Assembly: GCA_945897465.1 (NCBI GenBank)
Contig: CAMDFK010000001.1
Location: 1-64,000, forward strand
Length of the DNA: 64,000 nt
From: Limnohabitans sp. Rim8
GTDB lineage: Bacteria > Pseudomonadota > Gammaproteobacteria > Burkholderiales > Burkholderiaceae_C
Direction of reading: 5' to 3'
Each line of letters starts with the position of its first letter. The stretch's first letter is position 1. This document shows, in pieces, positions 55,309 to 64,000 of this stretch. The position numbers and the translations under genes were made by a program. The notes under the pieces were generated by a model. It was not told where the DNA came from. It made no database searches and saw nothing but the letters and a program-made list of their open reading frames with translations.

Positions 55309-55368
55309 AGCTTGTGAGTGTAAAGGCCTGGGGTCGTCAAGCCCTTCAACCCATCCTGCCCCGGTTGA

Positions 55369-56757
55369 TCAGGACTGGCCACCCACCACCACCGTCACCA
55401 TGCGCTCAGGCTGCAGCACCCGGGCCATGGCGCGTTGCACATCGGCCGCGCTGACGCGCTCGATCTGCCGCGTCCAACCGCTCAAATAGTCCAGCGGCAA
55501 CCGGTTCCAGGCGATGTTGGCCACGTTGTCCAGCAGCTTGCGGTTGCTGTCGATGCGCAGCGCAAAGCCGCCCACCAAGTTGGACTTGGCCCCGGTCAAC
55601 TCGGATTCGGTTGGGCCCTGGCGGACAAAGTCTTGCACCACCTCTTGGGCCACGGCCACGGCTTGTTTGGCCTGGTCAGGTCGGGTTTGCAGCCCCACGG
55701 TGAAGGCCCCGGCGTGCAGGCCGGGCGAAAAATAGCTGTACACGCTGTAGCTGAGGCCGCGTTTCTCGCGCACCTGCTCCGTCAGGCGCGAGACAAAACC
55801 GCCGCCGCCCAAAATGTGGTTGCCCACCAGCAGGGCAAAGAAGTCAGGGTCGGTGCGCTTGTAGCCGGGCTGGCCGATCAGCACATGGGCCTGGGCCGAG
55901 TCAAAGGGCTGGTTCAGGCTTTGTGCGGCGGCCAGTGGAGCCACTTCGGGCACGGGCGGCAAGCTCGGGCAGCCTGACTCGCGGGGCCATTGGGCCAGCA
56001 GGCGCTGCACCATGTCATCGGCTTGAGCCCGGGTCAAAGCGCCCACCACACTGACTGTGGCGCGGCAAGCGCGCAGGGCCTGGGCGTGCAGATTTTTCAG
56101 GTCTTGCACACCGATGCGTCCAAGGGTCTCGGGCGTGGCGCGTTGACCATAGGGGTGCGAGCCATATACGGCTTGGGCAAAGCGGTGTTGCACCAGCGTG
56201 CCAGGCTTGGTGAGTGATTCACGGATGGAGGCACTGATGCGTTCGCGGTCGCGCAACCACAGGGCTTCGGGGAAAGCCGGGTGCGCCATTTGCCGCGCAG
56301 CCAGCGCCACAGCTTTGGCCAGCAAATCGGGGTAGCTCAGGCTGCGCAGGCCAAAGCTCATGCGGTCACCGCCGGCACTGGCGCCAAAGCTGGCCCCCAG
56401 GTCGGCCCAGGCTTCTCCGATCTGGTTTTCGTCCATGGCCTTAGGGTAAGGGCCTTGGCCCTGGGGGTCAGCACGGGTGCCGTTGGCCATTTGACCGGCC
56501 ATGACCGAGGCCAGGCCCGCCTGCGCCGCCGGGTCACGGCGGCTGCCCGCGTCGATGTCGATCTGCACATCGACCATGGGAATGGCGTGGCTCTCGACCA
56601 AATACACCCGCGCACCGCTGGGCTGGGTCCAGTGCTGGATGGGCAAAGAAGCCTGCGCCCAGCTGGCTGCGGCCCAACAGGTTAGTGCCAAGGCCGTGCG
56701 CCGCCAAGCCAGAGCGTTCAAGGAAAGGAGCAGGAACATGGGGTGTGAAGCTTTCAT
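55369..56757 (-). CDS. M16-family peptidase homologue lacking the HxxEH zinc motif
   Basis: The product has 462 residues with an N-terminal hydrophobic export segment ending near WAQASLP. The two M16 half-domains are present, with LGGGGFVSRLTEQVREKRGLSYSVY in the C-terminal half. At the position of the catalytic HxxEH the sequence reads ASVMAGQM, so this chain cannot bind zinc and is probably the partner subunit of the upstream peptidase, as in bacterial M16 heterodimers. It starts 8 bp after the active-subunit gene. Its periplasmic location is inferred from the leader. Confidence 0.88.
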   Translation of the reverse strand: MKASHPMFLLLSLNALAWRRTALALTCWAAASWAQASLPIQHWTQPSGARVYLVESHAIPMVDVQIDIDAGSRRDPAAQAGLASVMAGQMANGTRADPQGQGPYPKAMDENQIGEAWADLGASFGASAGGDRMSFGLRSLSYPDLLAKAVALAARQMAHPAFPEALWLRDRERISASIRESLTKPGTLVQHRFAQAVYGSHPYGQRATPETLGRIGVQDLKNLHAQALRACRATVSVVGALTRAQADDMVQRLLAQWPRESGCPSLPPVPEVAPLAAAQSLNQPFDSAQAHVLIGQPGYKRTDPDFFALLVGNHILGGGGFVSRLTEQVREKRGLSYSVYSYFSPGLHAGAFTVGLQTRPDQAKQAVAVAQEVVQDFVRQGPTESELTGAKSNLVGGFALRIDSNRKLLDNVANIAWNRLPLDYLSGWTRQIERVSAADVQRAMARVLQPERMVTVVVGGQS

Positions 56758-56765
56758 GAAACGCT

Positions 56766-58214
56766 TTAGTGGCGTGCACCGGGCAAGGCGCGACGCGCCC
56801 GGGGCTGGCCCGACAAAGGCTGTGGCACCAAGGTGGCCACGGTGAGGTTGTCATCGCCAAAATACTTTTGCGCCACGGCCTGCACCTGGGCGGGCGTGAC
56901 TTGTCTCAAGCGGGCGATCAGCTGCGCCCCGTAGTCTGGCGGCAAGCCCAGCGTCCAGGCCACGCCCAGCTCACGAGCTTGGTTAAAGACAGAGTCGAGT
57001 TTGTAGATTTCGCTGGCCACCCATTGGGTTTTGACGCGCTGCAATTCGGCCTCGTTCACACCCTCGGTGGCCACGCGCTGCACCTGGGCCCGCAAAGCAG
57101 CTTCGAGGGCTACAGGGCTTTGGCCTTTGGCGGGCACACCATCCAAATAGAAGAACTGTGGCCCACGGCCCATGAGGCCGTTGTAAGCACCCGCGCTGTC
57201 GGCGAGGCGGTTTTCGCCCTGCGTCAGGGCGCGGTCCAGACGGGCACCGCTGTAACCGTCAAGCACAGCCGCCAGCACCGTCAGGGCCAGGGCATCGTCG
57301 TGCTCAGGCGAGGTCGCGAGGCTCGCCAGTCGCGGCACCTTGAAGGCCAACGCTACATACGACTGCTCGGCCGGGGCTTTGAACTCGAAGCGGCGCAGGC
57401 CTTGCTGCACGGGCTCTTCGCGGGGTTTGCGATCAGGGACAGCACGGGTCGGGATGGTGCCGTAATACTTTTCAGCCAGTGCCTTGACCTGCAAGGGATC
57501 GACATCGCCGGCCACCACCACCACCGCATTGGCCGGGCTGTACCACTTGCGGTAGAAGTCGCGGGCGTCCTGCGCCGTCATGGCCTCCAAGTCGCTCATC
57601 CAGCCGACGATGGGGCGGCGGTAAGGGGATGCGGTCAAGGCGGAGGCAGAGAGCATTTCGTGCAACTGGGCGCGGGGGTTGTCGTCGGTGCGCAGGCGGC
57701 GCTCTTCTTTCACCACCTCCAGCTCTTTGGCAAATTCGGAATCGGGCCACTGGTTGTTGGCAAAGCGGTCCGACTCCAAGCGCATCACGGCTTCAAGTTG
57801 GTTTGACGGAATTTGCTGGTAGTAACCGGTGTAGTCCTTGGCGGTGAAGGCGTTTTCGCGCCCGCCCAAAGCGGCCACACGGCGCGAAAACTCGCCCGGT
57901 GCCAGCGTGGGCGTGCCCTTGAAGAGCATGTGCTCGAGCACATGGGCCACGCCACTGGTGCCGTCCACCTCGTCCATGGCGCCCACACGCAGCCACACCA
58001 TGTGCACAGCGGTGGGCGCGCGGCGGTCGGGTTTGACCCACAAGGCCATGCCATTGGCCAAGGTGAAGGTGTGCACCTGGGCCACGCCGGCCGCTAAGGA
58101 CTGGCTTGAAGTCTGGGGGTCCGCCTGGCCTTGTGGGGCCTGCGCCATGGCGCTGAAGCTGCTGGCCAACAGGGCTGTTGCCAGCGAGAGTCCCAAGAGA
58201 AAGTTCGGTTTCAT
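56766..58214 (-). CDS. M16-family zinc peptidase (active subunit)
   Basis: The product has 482 residues from MKPNFLLGLSLATALLASSF, a signal peptide ending at AMAQ; a start at 58223 is possible and the longer open frame is a shadow of ftsY. The inverted zinc motif HxxEH occurs in VAHVLEHMLFKGTP, with the third ligand in a downstream ELEVVKEERR segment. It is the catalytic half of a two-gene periplasmic M16 peptidase. It is divergent from ftsY, with 28 bp between the starts, an arrangement frequent in betaproteobacteria. Confidence 0.92.
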   Translation of the reverse strand: MKPNFLLGLSLATALLASSFSAMAQAPQGQADPQTSSQSLAAGVAQVHTFTLANGMALWVKPDRRAPTAVHMVWLRVGAMDEVDGTSGVAHVLEHMLFKGTPTLAPGEFSRRVAALGGRENAFTAKDYTGYYQQIPSNQLEAVMRLESDRFANNQWPDSEFAKELEVVKEERRLRTDDNPRAQLHEMLSASALTASPYRRPIVGWMSDLEAMTAQDARDFYRKWYSPANAVVVVAGDVDPLQVKALAEKYYGTIPTRAVPDRKPREEPVQQGLRRFEFKAPAEQSYVALAFKVPRLASLATSPEHDDALALTVLAAVLDGYSGARLDRALTQGENRLADSAGAYNGLMGRGPQFFYLDGVPAKGQSPVALEAALRAQVQRVATEGVNEAELQRVKTQWVASEIYKLDSVFNQARELGVAWTLGLPPDYGAQLIARLRQVTPAQVQAVAQKYFGDDNLTVATLVPQPLSGQPRARRALPGARH

Positions 58215-58242
58215 AGAATGCATGATCCTTGAAATCCACGCC

Positions 58243-59334
58243 ATGTTCAGTTTCTTCAAAAAAAAGTCCCCACCTGCTGAGGTCCCATCGGCTCCAGCGG
58301 CAGCCTCACCTGCTGCTTCACCCCCTGCTGCCCCCGCTGTTTCTGCACCCATGGCTGCGCAGGCAACCGCGCTTGCCAGCGCCCCCTCAGCGGCTGCACC
58401 GATCGCGGCTGAGGCAACGCCTGCCGCCCCCGCTGCCCGCCAAGGTTGGCTCGACCGTCTCAAAGCCGGATTGCGCAAGACCGGCTCGAGCATCACCACC
58501 GTTTTCACGGGCACACGCATCGATGACAAGCTCTATGAAGAGCTGGAAACCGCGCTCCTGGTGGCCGACACCGGGGTAAAAGCCACCGAGCATTTGCTGC
58601 AAGACCTCAAGCGCCGCGTGAAAGACAGCAAGGCCACCGACCCCTTGCAAGTCAAAACCATGCTGGCCGATGCCATCACCGACTTGCTGCAACCCCTGCA
58701 AAAACCGCTGAGTATTGGCGACCACCACCCCACCGTGATCATGGTGGCGGGCGTCAACGGCGCGGGCAAAACCACCTCGATTGGCAAACTGACCAAGCAC
58801 CTGGCGGATGAAGGCCTGAGCGTGCTGCTGGCTGCGGCCGATACCTTCCGCGCCGCCGCCAAGGAGCAGCTCGCCGTTTGGGCCACCCGCAACACGGTCG
58901 AGATCATCAGCCAGCAAGGCGGAGACCCCGCCGCGGTGAGCTTTGACGCGGTGAGCGCTGGCCGTGCACGCGGGCGGGACGTGGTGCTGGTGGACACGGC
59001 AGGCCGTCTGCCCACCCAAACCCACCTGATGGAAGAGCTGAAAAAGATCAAGCGCGTGGTGCAAAAGGCCGATGGCACCGCCCCGCACGAGGTGCTCCTG
59101 GTGATCGACGGCAACACAGGACAAAACGCCTTGGCCCAGGTCAAAGCGTTTGACGACACGCTGGGCCTGACGGGCCTGATCGTGACCAAGCTGGATGGCA
59201 CCGCCAAGGGTGGGGTGCTGTGCGCCATCGCCCGCGAAAAGCCGATTCCGGTGTATTTCATTGGCGTGGGCGAGAAGCTGGAAGACCTGGAAACCTTCAA
59301 TGCCCGCGAGTTTTCACAGGCCCTTTTGAACTGA
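58243..59334 (+). CDS. ftsY: Signal recognition particle receptor FtsY
   Basis: The product has 363 residues from MFSFFKKKSPPAEVPSAPA; the frame is open upstream but family sequence begins here. The N-terminal acidic A region is replaced by an alanine/proline-rich stretch of about 60 residues. The NG GTPase has G1 VNGAGKTTSIGKL, the insertion-box region DTFRAAAKEQL, G3 DTAGRLPTQ, G4 TKLDGTAKGG, and the C-terminal GVGEKLEDLETFN. It docks ribosome-SRP complexes at the membrane. It is divergent from the M16 pair. Confidence 0.96.
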   Translation: MFSFFKKKSPPAEVPSAPAAASPAASPPAAPAVSAPMAAQATALASAPSAAAPIAAEATPAAPAARQGWLDRLKAGLRKTGSSITTVFTGTRIDDKLYEELETALLVADTGVKATEHLLQDLKRRVKDSKATDPLQVKTMLADAITDLLQPLQKPLSIGDHHPTVIMVAGVNGAGKTTSIGKLTKHLADEGLSVLLAAADTFRAAAKEQLAVWATRNTVEIISQQGGDPAAVSFDAVSAGRARGRDVVLVDTAGRLPTQTHLMEELKKIKRVVQKADGTAPHEVLLVIDGNTGQNALAQVKAFDDTLGLTGLIVTKLDGTAKGGVLCAIAREKPIPVYFIGVGEKLEDLETFNAREFSQALLN

Positions 59335-59434
59335 ACTCCCCCGCTTGCACCGTTTCCCAGCGCACAGACCTGCTAACGCCCTGCCCGCAAAATTCGGGAA
59401 AACCCTGAAGCCAACTACCCCTTGATGCCGCCCT

Positions 59435-59461
59435 TTAGCACTCCTCCCCAGAGAGTGCTAA
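59435..59461. promoter_or_regulatory. CIRCE operator (HrcA binding site) upstream of rpoH
   Basis: TTAGCACTC (59435-59443), 9 nt, GAGTGCTAA (59453-59461) is a perfect match to the CIRCE inverted repeat. It lies 30 bp before the rpoH ATG, so it overlaps the promoter or 5' leader. HrcA represses from this element and is inactivated when GroEL is busy with unfolded protein. This links the sigma-32 gene to HrcA. Confidence 0.93.
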
Positions 59462-59490
59462 TATTCAATCATTCTGAAAGAAGTTCTGGT

Positions 59491-60423
59491 ATGAACATTC
59501 AAACTGGTTCCCCCGCCACAGCCCTCGCGCTGAGCAATCCCTGGGCGGTCGTGCCCTCGCTCGGCCATTTGGACGCCTATATCTCTGCGGTCAACCGCAT
59601 GCCCATGCTCACCCTTGAGGAGGAGCAGGAAGCCGCCCGACAACTCAAGGCCAACGACGACTTGGAAGCCGCCCGCAAGCTGGTGCTCTCGCACCTGCGT
59701 CTGGTGGTGTCGGTGTCGCGCCAATACCTGGGCTACGGCCTGCCACACGGCGACCTGATCCAGGAAGGCAATGTGGGCCTGATGAAGGCGGTCAAGCGCT
59801 TCGACCCCGAGCAGGGCGTGCGTTTGGTGAGCTACGCGCTGCACTGGATCAAGGCCGAAATTCATGAGTACATCCTGAAAAACTGGCGCATGGTCAAGGT
59901 GGCCACCACCAAGGCCCAGCGCAAGCTGTTTTTCAACCTGCGCTCCATGAAGCAGGGCTACAAGTCCGACGCAGACGAAGGCACGCACCGTGACACCCTG
60001 ACGTCCGACCAAGTGGACGCGATGGCGAACAGCCTGAACGTCAAGCGCGAGGAAGTGCGTGAGATGGAAATGCGCATGTCGGGCGGCGATGTGCTGCTGG
60101 ACCCGGCCCCCTCGGACGACGGTGAGCAAGCCTTGGGCCCCATTGCCTACCTGGCCGATGTGAACCATGAGCCCAGCGCCATGATCGAAGCGCACCAGCG
60201 CGACGTGATGGCCAGCGATGGGCTGGCCAGTGCCTTGAGTGTGCTGGACGAGCGCAGCCGCCGCATTGTGGAAGAGCGCTGGCTCAAGGTGAAGGACAAC
60301 GGCTCGGGCGGCATGACGCTGCACGACCTGGCCGACGAATACGGCGTGAGCGCCGAGCGCATCCGCCAGATCGAGGTGGCGGCCATGAAAAAAATGAAGA
60401 AGGCGCTGGTTGAGTTCGCTTGA
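59491..60423 (+). CDS. rpoH: RNA polymerase heat-shock sigma factor (sigma-32)
   Basis: The product has 310 residues from MNIQTGSPATALALSNPW; the longer open frame would start inside the CIRCE region. Region 2 has AARKLVLSHLRLVVSVSR and GNVGLMKAVKRFDP. The RpoH box QRKLFFNLR is at residues 143-151 and distinguishes it from RpoD. Region 4 ends with GVSAERIRQIEVAAMKKMK. It directs transcription of chaperone and protease genes after heat shock. The CIRCE element just upstream indicates additional control by HrcA. A strong terminator follows. Confidence 0.96.
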   Translation: MNIQTGSPATALALSNPWAVVPSLGHLDAYISAVNRMPMLTLEEEQEAARQLKANDDLEAARKLVLSHLRLVVSVSRQYLGYGLPHGDLIQEGNVGLMKAVKRFDPEQGVRLVSYALHWIKAEIHEYILKNWRMVKVATTKAQRKLFFNLRSMKQGYKSDADEGTHRDTLTSDQVDAMANSLNVKREEVREMEMRMSGGDVLLDPAPSDDGEQALGPIAYLADVNHEPSAMIEAHQRDVMASDGLASALSVLDERSRRIVEERWLKVKDNGSGGMTLHDLADEYGVSAERIRQIEVAAMKKMKKALVEFA

Positions 60424-60448
60424 AGCTTCGGAACAGCCATTGATTCGA

Positions 60449-60475
60449 ATACCCGGTTTTGACCGGGTATTTTTT
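60449..60475 (+). terminator. Rho-independent terminator of rpoH
   Basis: ATACCCGGT (60449-60457) pairs perfectly with ACCGGGTAT (60462-60470) around TTTG, followed by TTTTT. It lies 26 bp after the rpoH stop and separates it from the Bug gene. Confidence 0.93.
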
Positions 60476-60518
60476 CGGCCGCTGTGCGCTAAAGTCAGTT
60501 TTTTTGATGGAGGTCATC

Positions 60519-61547
60519 ATGACTGCTCACACTCCCGATGGTTTTTATCGTCGCCTTTTCGCCTGCGCGATAGGCGCTTCTTTGGCTTTAGGACTCACGC
60601 CTTCATGGGCAACACCTGCTGCCAGCACCCTGGCAGACAAATGGCCCACCCAAACCGTTCGCCTGGTGGTCGGTTTCCCCGCCGGCTCCAGCCCGGATCT
60701 GACGGCCCGCGCCTTGGCCGAACCGTTGGCCAAAGCGCTGGGGCACAACGTGATCGTGGAAAACAAGGTGGGCGCAGGCGGCAACATCGCTGCTGACTTC
60801 GTGGCCAAGTCCACCGACGGCCACACCCTGGGTCTGATGATCAACGGCAACATGACGATTGCCCGCATCCTGAACCCCAAGGTGCCTTATGACCCCCTCA
60901 AAGACCTCGCGCCCATCAGCCTGATCGGCAAAGCGCCTTTGGTGCTGACGGTTCCCGCGTCAGCACCCGGAGTGGCACCTGGCCAAACCGCAGCCGAATG
61001 GCTGAGCCAGGCCCAAAAGGCAGGTGACAAGCTCAGTTACGCATCGCCTGGCGTGGGCACCGTGGCGCATCTGGGCATGGAGTTGCTCAAAACCAAAGCC
61101 GGTATTGCGCCCGTGCATGTGCCCTACCCTGGCAACCCTCAAATCATCACCGCCATGCTCGGTGGTCAGGTGCAACTGGCTTTGTTGCCACCGGCCATGG
61201 CCGCCGCCCAAGTGCGCGGGGGCAAATTGCGGGCGATTGGCTCGACCAGTTCTGGTCGCAGCTCGGTGACCGCCGAAGTACCCAGCCTGAGCGAGATCGG
61301 TGTAAAGGATTACCAGCTGGAAATCTGGAACGCCGTGGCTGCACCCTCTTCGATGCCAGCGGCCGTGGCCAGCAAGTTGTCGGCCATGGTCAGCGACATC
61401 GTGCGTGCGCCCGAGATGCGTGCGCGTTTGTTCCAGCAAGGCTGGCAAGTGGTGGGCTCATCGCCTGAAGGCTTGCGCAACCGGATTGAATCCGACACCC
61501 AAGCGCTGGGGAACATCATCCGCAGCCAGAAAATCGGGGTGAATTGA
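60519..61547 (+). CDS. Bug/TctC-family solute-binding protein (orphan)
   Basis: The product has 342 residues from MTAHTPDGFYRRLFACAIGA, chosen because GGAGGT lies 7 bases before this ATG. The Sec-type signal ends near SWATPA. The Bug pocket motifs are RLVVGFPAGSSPDLTARAL and ENKVGAGGNIA. No TctA/TctB genes are adjacent, so it is an orphan like many Bug proteins. It is the third such gene in the window. The ligand cannot be inferred from the sequence. Confidence 0.9.
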   Translation: MTAHTPDGFYRRLFACAIGASLALGLTPSWATPAASTLADKWPTQTVRLVVGFPAGSSPDLTARALAEPLAKALGHNVIVENKVGAGGNIAADFVAKSTDGHTLGLMINGNMTIARILNPKVPYDPLKDLAPISLIGKAPLVLTVPASAPGVAPGQTAAEWLSQAQKAGDKLSYASPGVGTVAHLGMELLKTKAGIAPVHVPYPGNPQIITAMLGGQVQLALLPPAMAAAQVRGGKLRAIGSTSSGRSSVTAEVPSLSEIGVKDYQLEIWNAVAAPSSMPAAVASKLSAMVSDIVRAPEMRARLFQQGWQVVGSSPEGLRNRIESDTQALGNIIRSQKIGVN

Positions 61548-61605
61548 AAGGCCAGAATCGGGCCTTGAAGCGGCGTGAACAACTCCGGGCCTTGCGTGCC
61601 CGGAC

Positions 61606-62214
61606 TCACTTGCCGCTGAGCAAAATCTTCACGTCGGCGGCCAGCGCCTCGGCACCGCTGGCATGGCGGTTGTACAGGCGGATGCGTCCCTGCGGGTCAA
61701 AGGTGAAGCTGCCCGCCGAGTGATCCAGGGTGTAGCTGGTGGGGGTTTTGCCCTCGACCTTTTTGTAATAGATCTTGAAGTCCTTGGTCACCTTGGGCAG
61801 TTGCTCGGCCGTGGGGCGCAAGGCCACGAAGTCCGGCCCAAAATTGGCCATATAGGCCTTGAGCAATTCAGGGGTGTCGCGCTCGGGGTCTACCGTGATG
61901 AAAACACCTTGCAGCTTGACGCCATCGGCGCCCAAGAGTTGTTTGGCCTGCGCCATTTCCTGCAATGCGGTGGGGCAGACATCGGGGCATTGGGTGAAAC
62001 CAAAAAACACCACCACGGCTTTGCCGGCAAAGTCCTTGAGGGTGCGCACCTGACCGTCTTGGTCACTCAGCTCCCAGCCTTGGGCGTAGTCGGCGCCGGT
62101 GATGTCGACACCCCGAAAAGACGGCTTGTCTTGGCCACAAGCACTCAAGCCCCACACCGCACCCGCCAAACCCAAGGCCAAAGCTGCTCTCGTCCAATCT
62201 CTGTGTTGCAACAT
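61606..62214 (-). CDS. SCO1/SenC-family copper chaperone lipoprotein
   Basis: The product has 202 residues from MLQHRDWTRAALALGLAG; the lipobox LSAC marks C25 as a lipidated cysteine. The thioredoxin-like domain has the copper-binding CxxxC in FTQCPDVCPTALQEM and the third ligand in SYTLDHSAGSF. SCO proteins deliver copper to the CuA site of cytochrome c oxidase subunit II. It follows ctaB by 10 bp in the minus-strand ctaA-ctaB-sco group, consistent with oxidase assembly. Confidence 0.93.
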   Translation of the reverse strand: MLQHRDWTRAALALGLAGAVWGLSACGQDKPSFRGVDITGADYAQGWELSDQDGQVRTLKDFAGKAVVVFFGFTQCPDVCPTALQEMAQAKQLLGADGVKLQGVFITVDPERDTPELLKAYMANFGPDFVALRPTAEQLPKVTKDFKIYYKKVEGKTPTSYTLDHSAGSFTFDPQGRIRLYNRHASGAEALAADVKILLSGK

Positions 62215-62224
62215 GCCTTGGGCC

Positions 62225-63121
62225 TCAAAAAATATAGTGATCAAGCAGCAAAGCGGCGAACAAGGCGCTCAGGTGGATCAAGGAAAAACGGAAAGTCTTG
62301 CGGGCGAGTTCGTCCGAGTATTCGCGGTACAAAGCCACCGCGTAGCCGATGAAGCCGATGCTGAGCACCACCGCAGCAGCCAAATAGAGCCAAGAACTCA
62401 TGCCATAGACAAAGGGCATCAGGCACGAAGCCATCAGCACCAAGGTGTAGAGCAGAATTTGCAAGCGCGTGAATTCATTGCCGTGTGTCACGGGCAACAT
62501 GGGCAGGCCCGACTTGCGGTAGTCCTCAACCCGGTAGAGCGCCAGCGCCCAGAAGTGCGGTGGTGTCCACAGGAAAATGATCAGGAACAAGATCAAGGCT
62601 TCCGGCCCGACCTGACCGGTCATGGCGGCCCAGCCCAGCACGGGCGGCATGGCTCCACTGGCCCCGCCGATCACGATGTTCTGGGGCGTGAGTGGCTTCA
62701 AGATCACGGTGTAGATGATGGCGTAGCCCACAAAGGTGGCAAAGGTGAGCCACATGGTCAGCGGGTTGACCAGCACATAGAGCACGGCCGAACCCAAGGC
62801 GCAGAGCACGGCTGAAAACAGCAAGGCCTGTTGGTCACTGAGCTCCCCTTTGGCGGTGGGCCGCCAAGCGGTGCGCTTCATTTTGGCGTCGATGGTTTTT
62901 TCGACCAGGCAATTGAAGGCCGCCGCCGCGCCCGCCACCAGCCAAATGCCAATGCAAGCCCACAGGCCCAGCTTCAGCTCAGCCAGGCTAGGCACGCCAG
63001 GCACGGCCAGCACCATGCCGATCAGGGCACAAAAAACAATGAGTTGAACCACGCGCGGTTTGGTCAGTGCGTAGTACTGTTGCCAGGCATTCAGGGGCAA
63101 ACGGGCGGTGACGACGGTCAT
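62225..63121 (-). CDS. ctaB: Protoheme IX farnesyltransferase (heme O synthase)
   Basis: The enzyme adds a farnesyl group to heme B, giving heme O, the first step to heme A. The product has 298 residues and about nine membrane segments. The UbiA-type prenyl-diphosphate site is [15 protein letters not shown] with [15 protein letters not shown] sequence after it ([11 protein letters not shown] here). Loop [19 protein letters not shown] is also conserved. It begins in a 4 bp overlap with the ctaA stop (ATGA), so the two heme steps are translationally coupled. Confidence 0.95.
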   Translation of the reverse strand: MTVVTARLPLNAWQQYYALTKPRVVQLIVFCALIGMVLAVPGVPSLAELKLGLWACIGIWLVAGAAAAFNCLVEKTIDAKMKRTAWRPTAKGELSDQQALLFSAVLCALGSAVLYVLVNPLTMWLTFATFVGYAIIYTVILKPLTPQNIVIGGASGAMPPVLGWAAMTGQVGPEALILFLIIFLWTPPHFWALALYRVEDYRKSGLPMLPVTHGNEFTRLQILLYTLVLMASCLMPFVYGMSSWLYLAAAVVLSIGFIGYAVALYREYSDELARKTFRFSLIHLSALFAALLLDHYIF

Positions 63122-64000
63122 GCGGCAAGCTTTTCGGATAGGGGAGTAGGCCCTGAATTATCAGCCCGGCTGACACTCAAGGCCCAGGTCAAGGTCAAGG
63201 CCATGGCAGCGGCACCACCCGTGTGCATCACAGCCGCCAACAAAGGCCAGCCCAGCACCACATTGCTCAGACCGGTGACAAACTGCAAAGCGCTCAGGCC
63301 CAGCAAGCAATGGCCCGCCACGGCCAAGCCGGGCTGATGGCGCAAACGCCAGCCCAGCCACAGCAGTACCGCCAAAACCAGCCAAGCCGCCGAACGGTGA
63401 ACATAGTGGATGGACACCAGCGATGCAAAAGGCAACAGTTCGCCTGTCGGGGTGTAACCCAGTTCACGCCAGACGCTGAAGCCTTGCCAATTCATCTCGG
63501 GCACCCACTGGCCGTGGCAAGTAGGAAAGTCGGGGCAAGCCAACACCGCGTAATTGGTGCTGACCCAGCCCCCCAAGGCAATTTGCACACACAGCAACAC
63601 AAAGCCCGCCCATAAACCAAGGCGCAACACCGAAGGCAAGGGCCGCGAACCCGCGCCGTCATAGCGCACGGCTTGTGCCATCAACAAAACCAACAAACCA
63701 ATGCCGCCCATCAGGTGCAAGGTGACGATGGCCGGAAACAGTTTCATGGTCACCGTGAGGGCCCCAAAAGCCCCTTGCATACAGACCCACACCAAGGTCA
63801 AGGTGGGCAACCAGGGGCTCACCTCCCGGCTCTGTCGGCGCAGCCACCAGGTCATGGCTGCCAAGGTCAAAATCAACACCCCCACCCCAGTGGCCAGGTA
63901 ACGGTGAATCATTTCGATCCAGGCTTTGCTCTTGGTCACAGGCCCAGTGGGCATGGCCGTCTCGGCCGCCTTGATTTCGGCTTTGGCGCCTATCGGCGTG
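63118..64000 (-). CDS. ctaA: Heme A synthase (COX15/CtaA family), 5' truncated by window edge
   Basis: This inner-membrane enzyme oxidises the methyl group at C8 of heme O to give heme A. The frame is open through base 64000; the residues before the first internal ATG at 63954 ([19 protein letters not shown]) match the family, so the true start is beyond the window. Heme-ligand histidines lie in [16 protein letters not shown] and in [19 protein letters not shown] near the C-terminus. About seven membrane segments are encoded in this part. It heads the visible ctaA-ctaB-sco operon. Confidence 0.94.
   Translation of the reverse strand, partial: TPIGAKAEIKAAETAMPTGPVTKSKAWIEMIHRYLATGVGVLILTLAAMTWWLRRQSREVSPWLPTLTLVWVCMQGAFGALTVTMKLFPAIVTLHLMGGIGLLVLLMAQAVRYDGAGSRPLPSVLRLGLWAGFVLLCVQIALGGWVSTNYAVLACPDFPTCHGQWVPEMNWQGFSVWRELGYTPTGELLPFASLVSIHYVHRSAAWLVLAVLLWLGWRLRHQPGLAVAGHCLLGLSALQFVTGLSNVVLGWPLLAAVMHTGGAAAMALTLTWALSVSRADNSGPTPLSEKLAA

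Overview
The window looks like a chromosomal segment of a betaproteobacterium, order Burkholderiales, most likely family Comamonadaceae (the Limnohabitans/Rhodoferax/Acidovorax neighbourhood). This rests on high-GC housekeeping genes in typical betaproteobacterial order, several Bug-type solute-binding proteins with a tripartite tricarboxylate transporter, a LivHMGF transporter, a ferredoxin-type reductase usually labelled CDP-6-deoxy-glucoseen reductase, and the heme A/heme O/SCO order at the right edge. The genus is inference.

Layout. 1-4.4 kb: 3' end of valS, galU, then a minus-strand cysM-Nudix-tusA group and a DUF1883 gene. 4.5-9.4 kb: the only clearly accessory region. It lies between a 5' half of a tRNA-Leu gene (4560-4598) and the intact tRNA-Leu(CAA) gene (9309-9393). 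It holds three palindromes, a 967-residue lipoprotein made of about 17 NHL-type repeats, a TetR regulator and a broken tyrosine integrase. 9.4-22.3 kb: hslR, a nucleotide-sugar epimerase-like gene, a flavin/2Fe-2S reductase, a Bug protein, livFGMH, rarA-lolA-ftsK and trxB. 22.3-32.1 kb: rpmB-rpmG behind a structured leader, a desaturase, an RsmB-type methyltransferase, purN, a pair of acyl-CoA dehydrogenases, a periplasmic-type DNA ligase, an HNH nuclease and ribF. 32.2-41.1 kb: ileS-lspA, a class V aminotransferase, a quinone oxidoreductase, a DMT transporter, a LysR regulator and a divergent class II aldolase.

41.1-47.7 kb is one minus-strand transport and catabolic group: tctB, tctA, a Bug protein, a gamma-glutamyltransferase, a DMT exporter and an SDR protein that lacks the YxxxK motif. 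47.8-58.2 kb: a spermidine-synthase-like protein, tatD, lolD and lolC/E, then plus-strand rpfE-like and recJ, then coaD, rsmD and two M16 peptidases. 58.2-64 kb: ftsY, rpoH with a perfect CIRCE operator, a third Bug protein, and a minus-strand ctaA-ctaB-sco group for cytochrome oxidase assembly. The window edge cuts valS and ctaA.

Most of the window is ordinary core genome. The observations most worth a second look are: the tRNA-Leu island, whose duplicated part is the 5' half plus promoter rather than the usual 3' half; three long extragenic hairpins whose stems differ while their 26-27 nt loops are conserved or related; the foldable leader of the rpmB-rpmG ribosomal protein operon; the TctABC-gamma-glutamyltransferase operon; and the CIRCE element over the rpoH start region.
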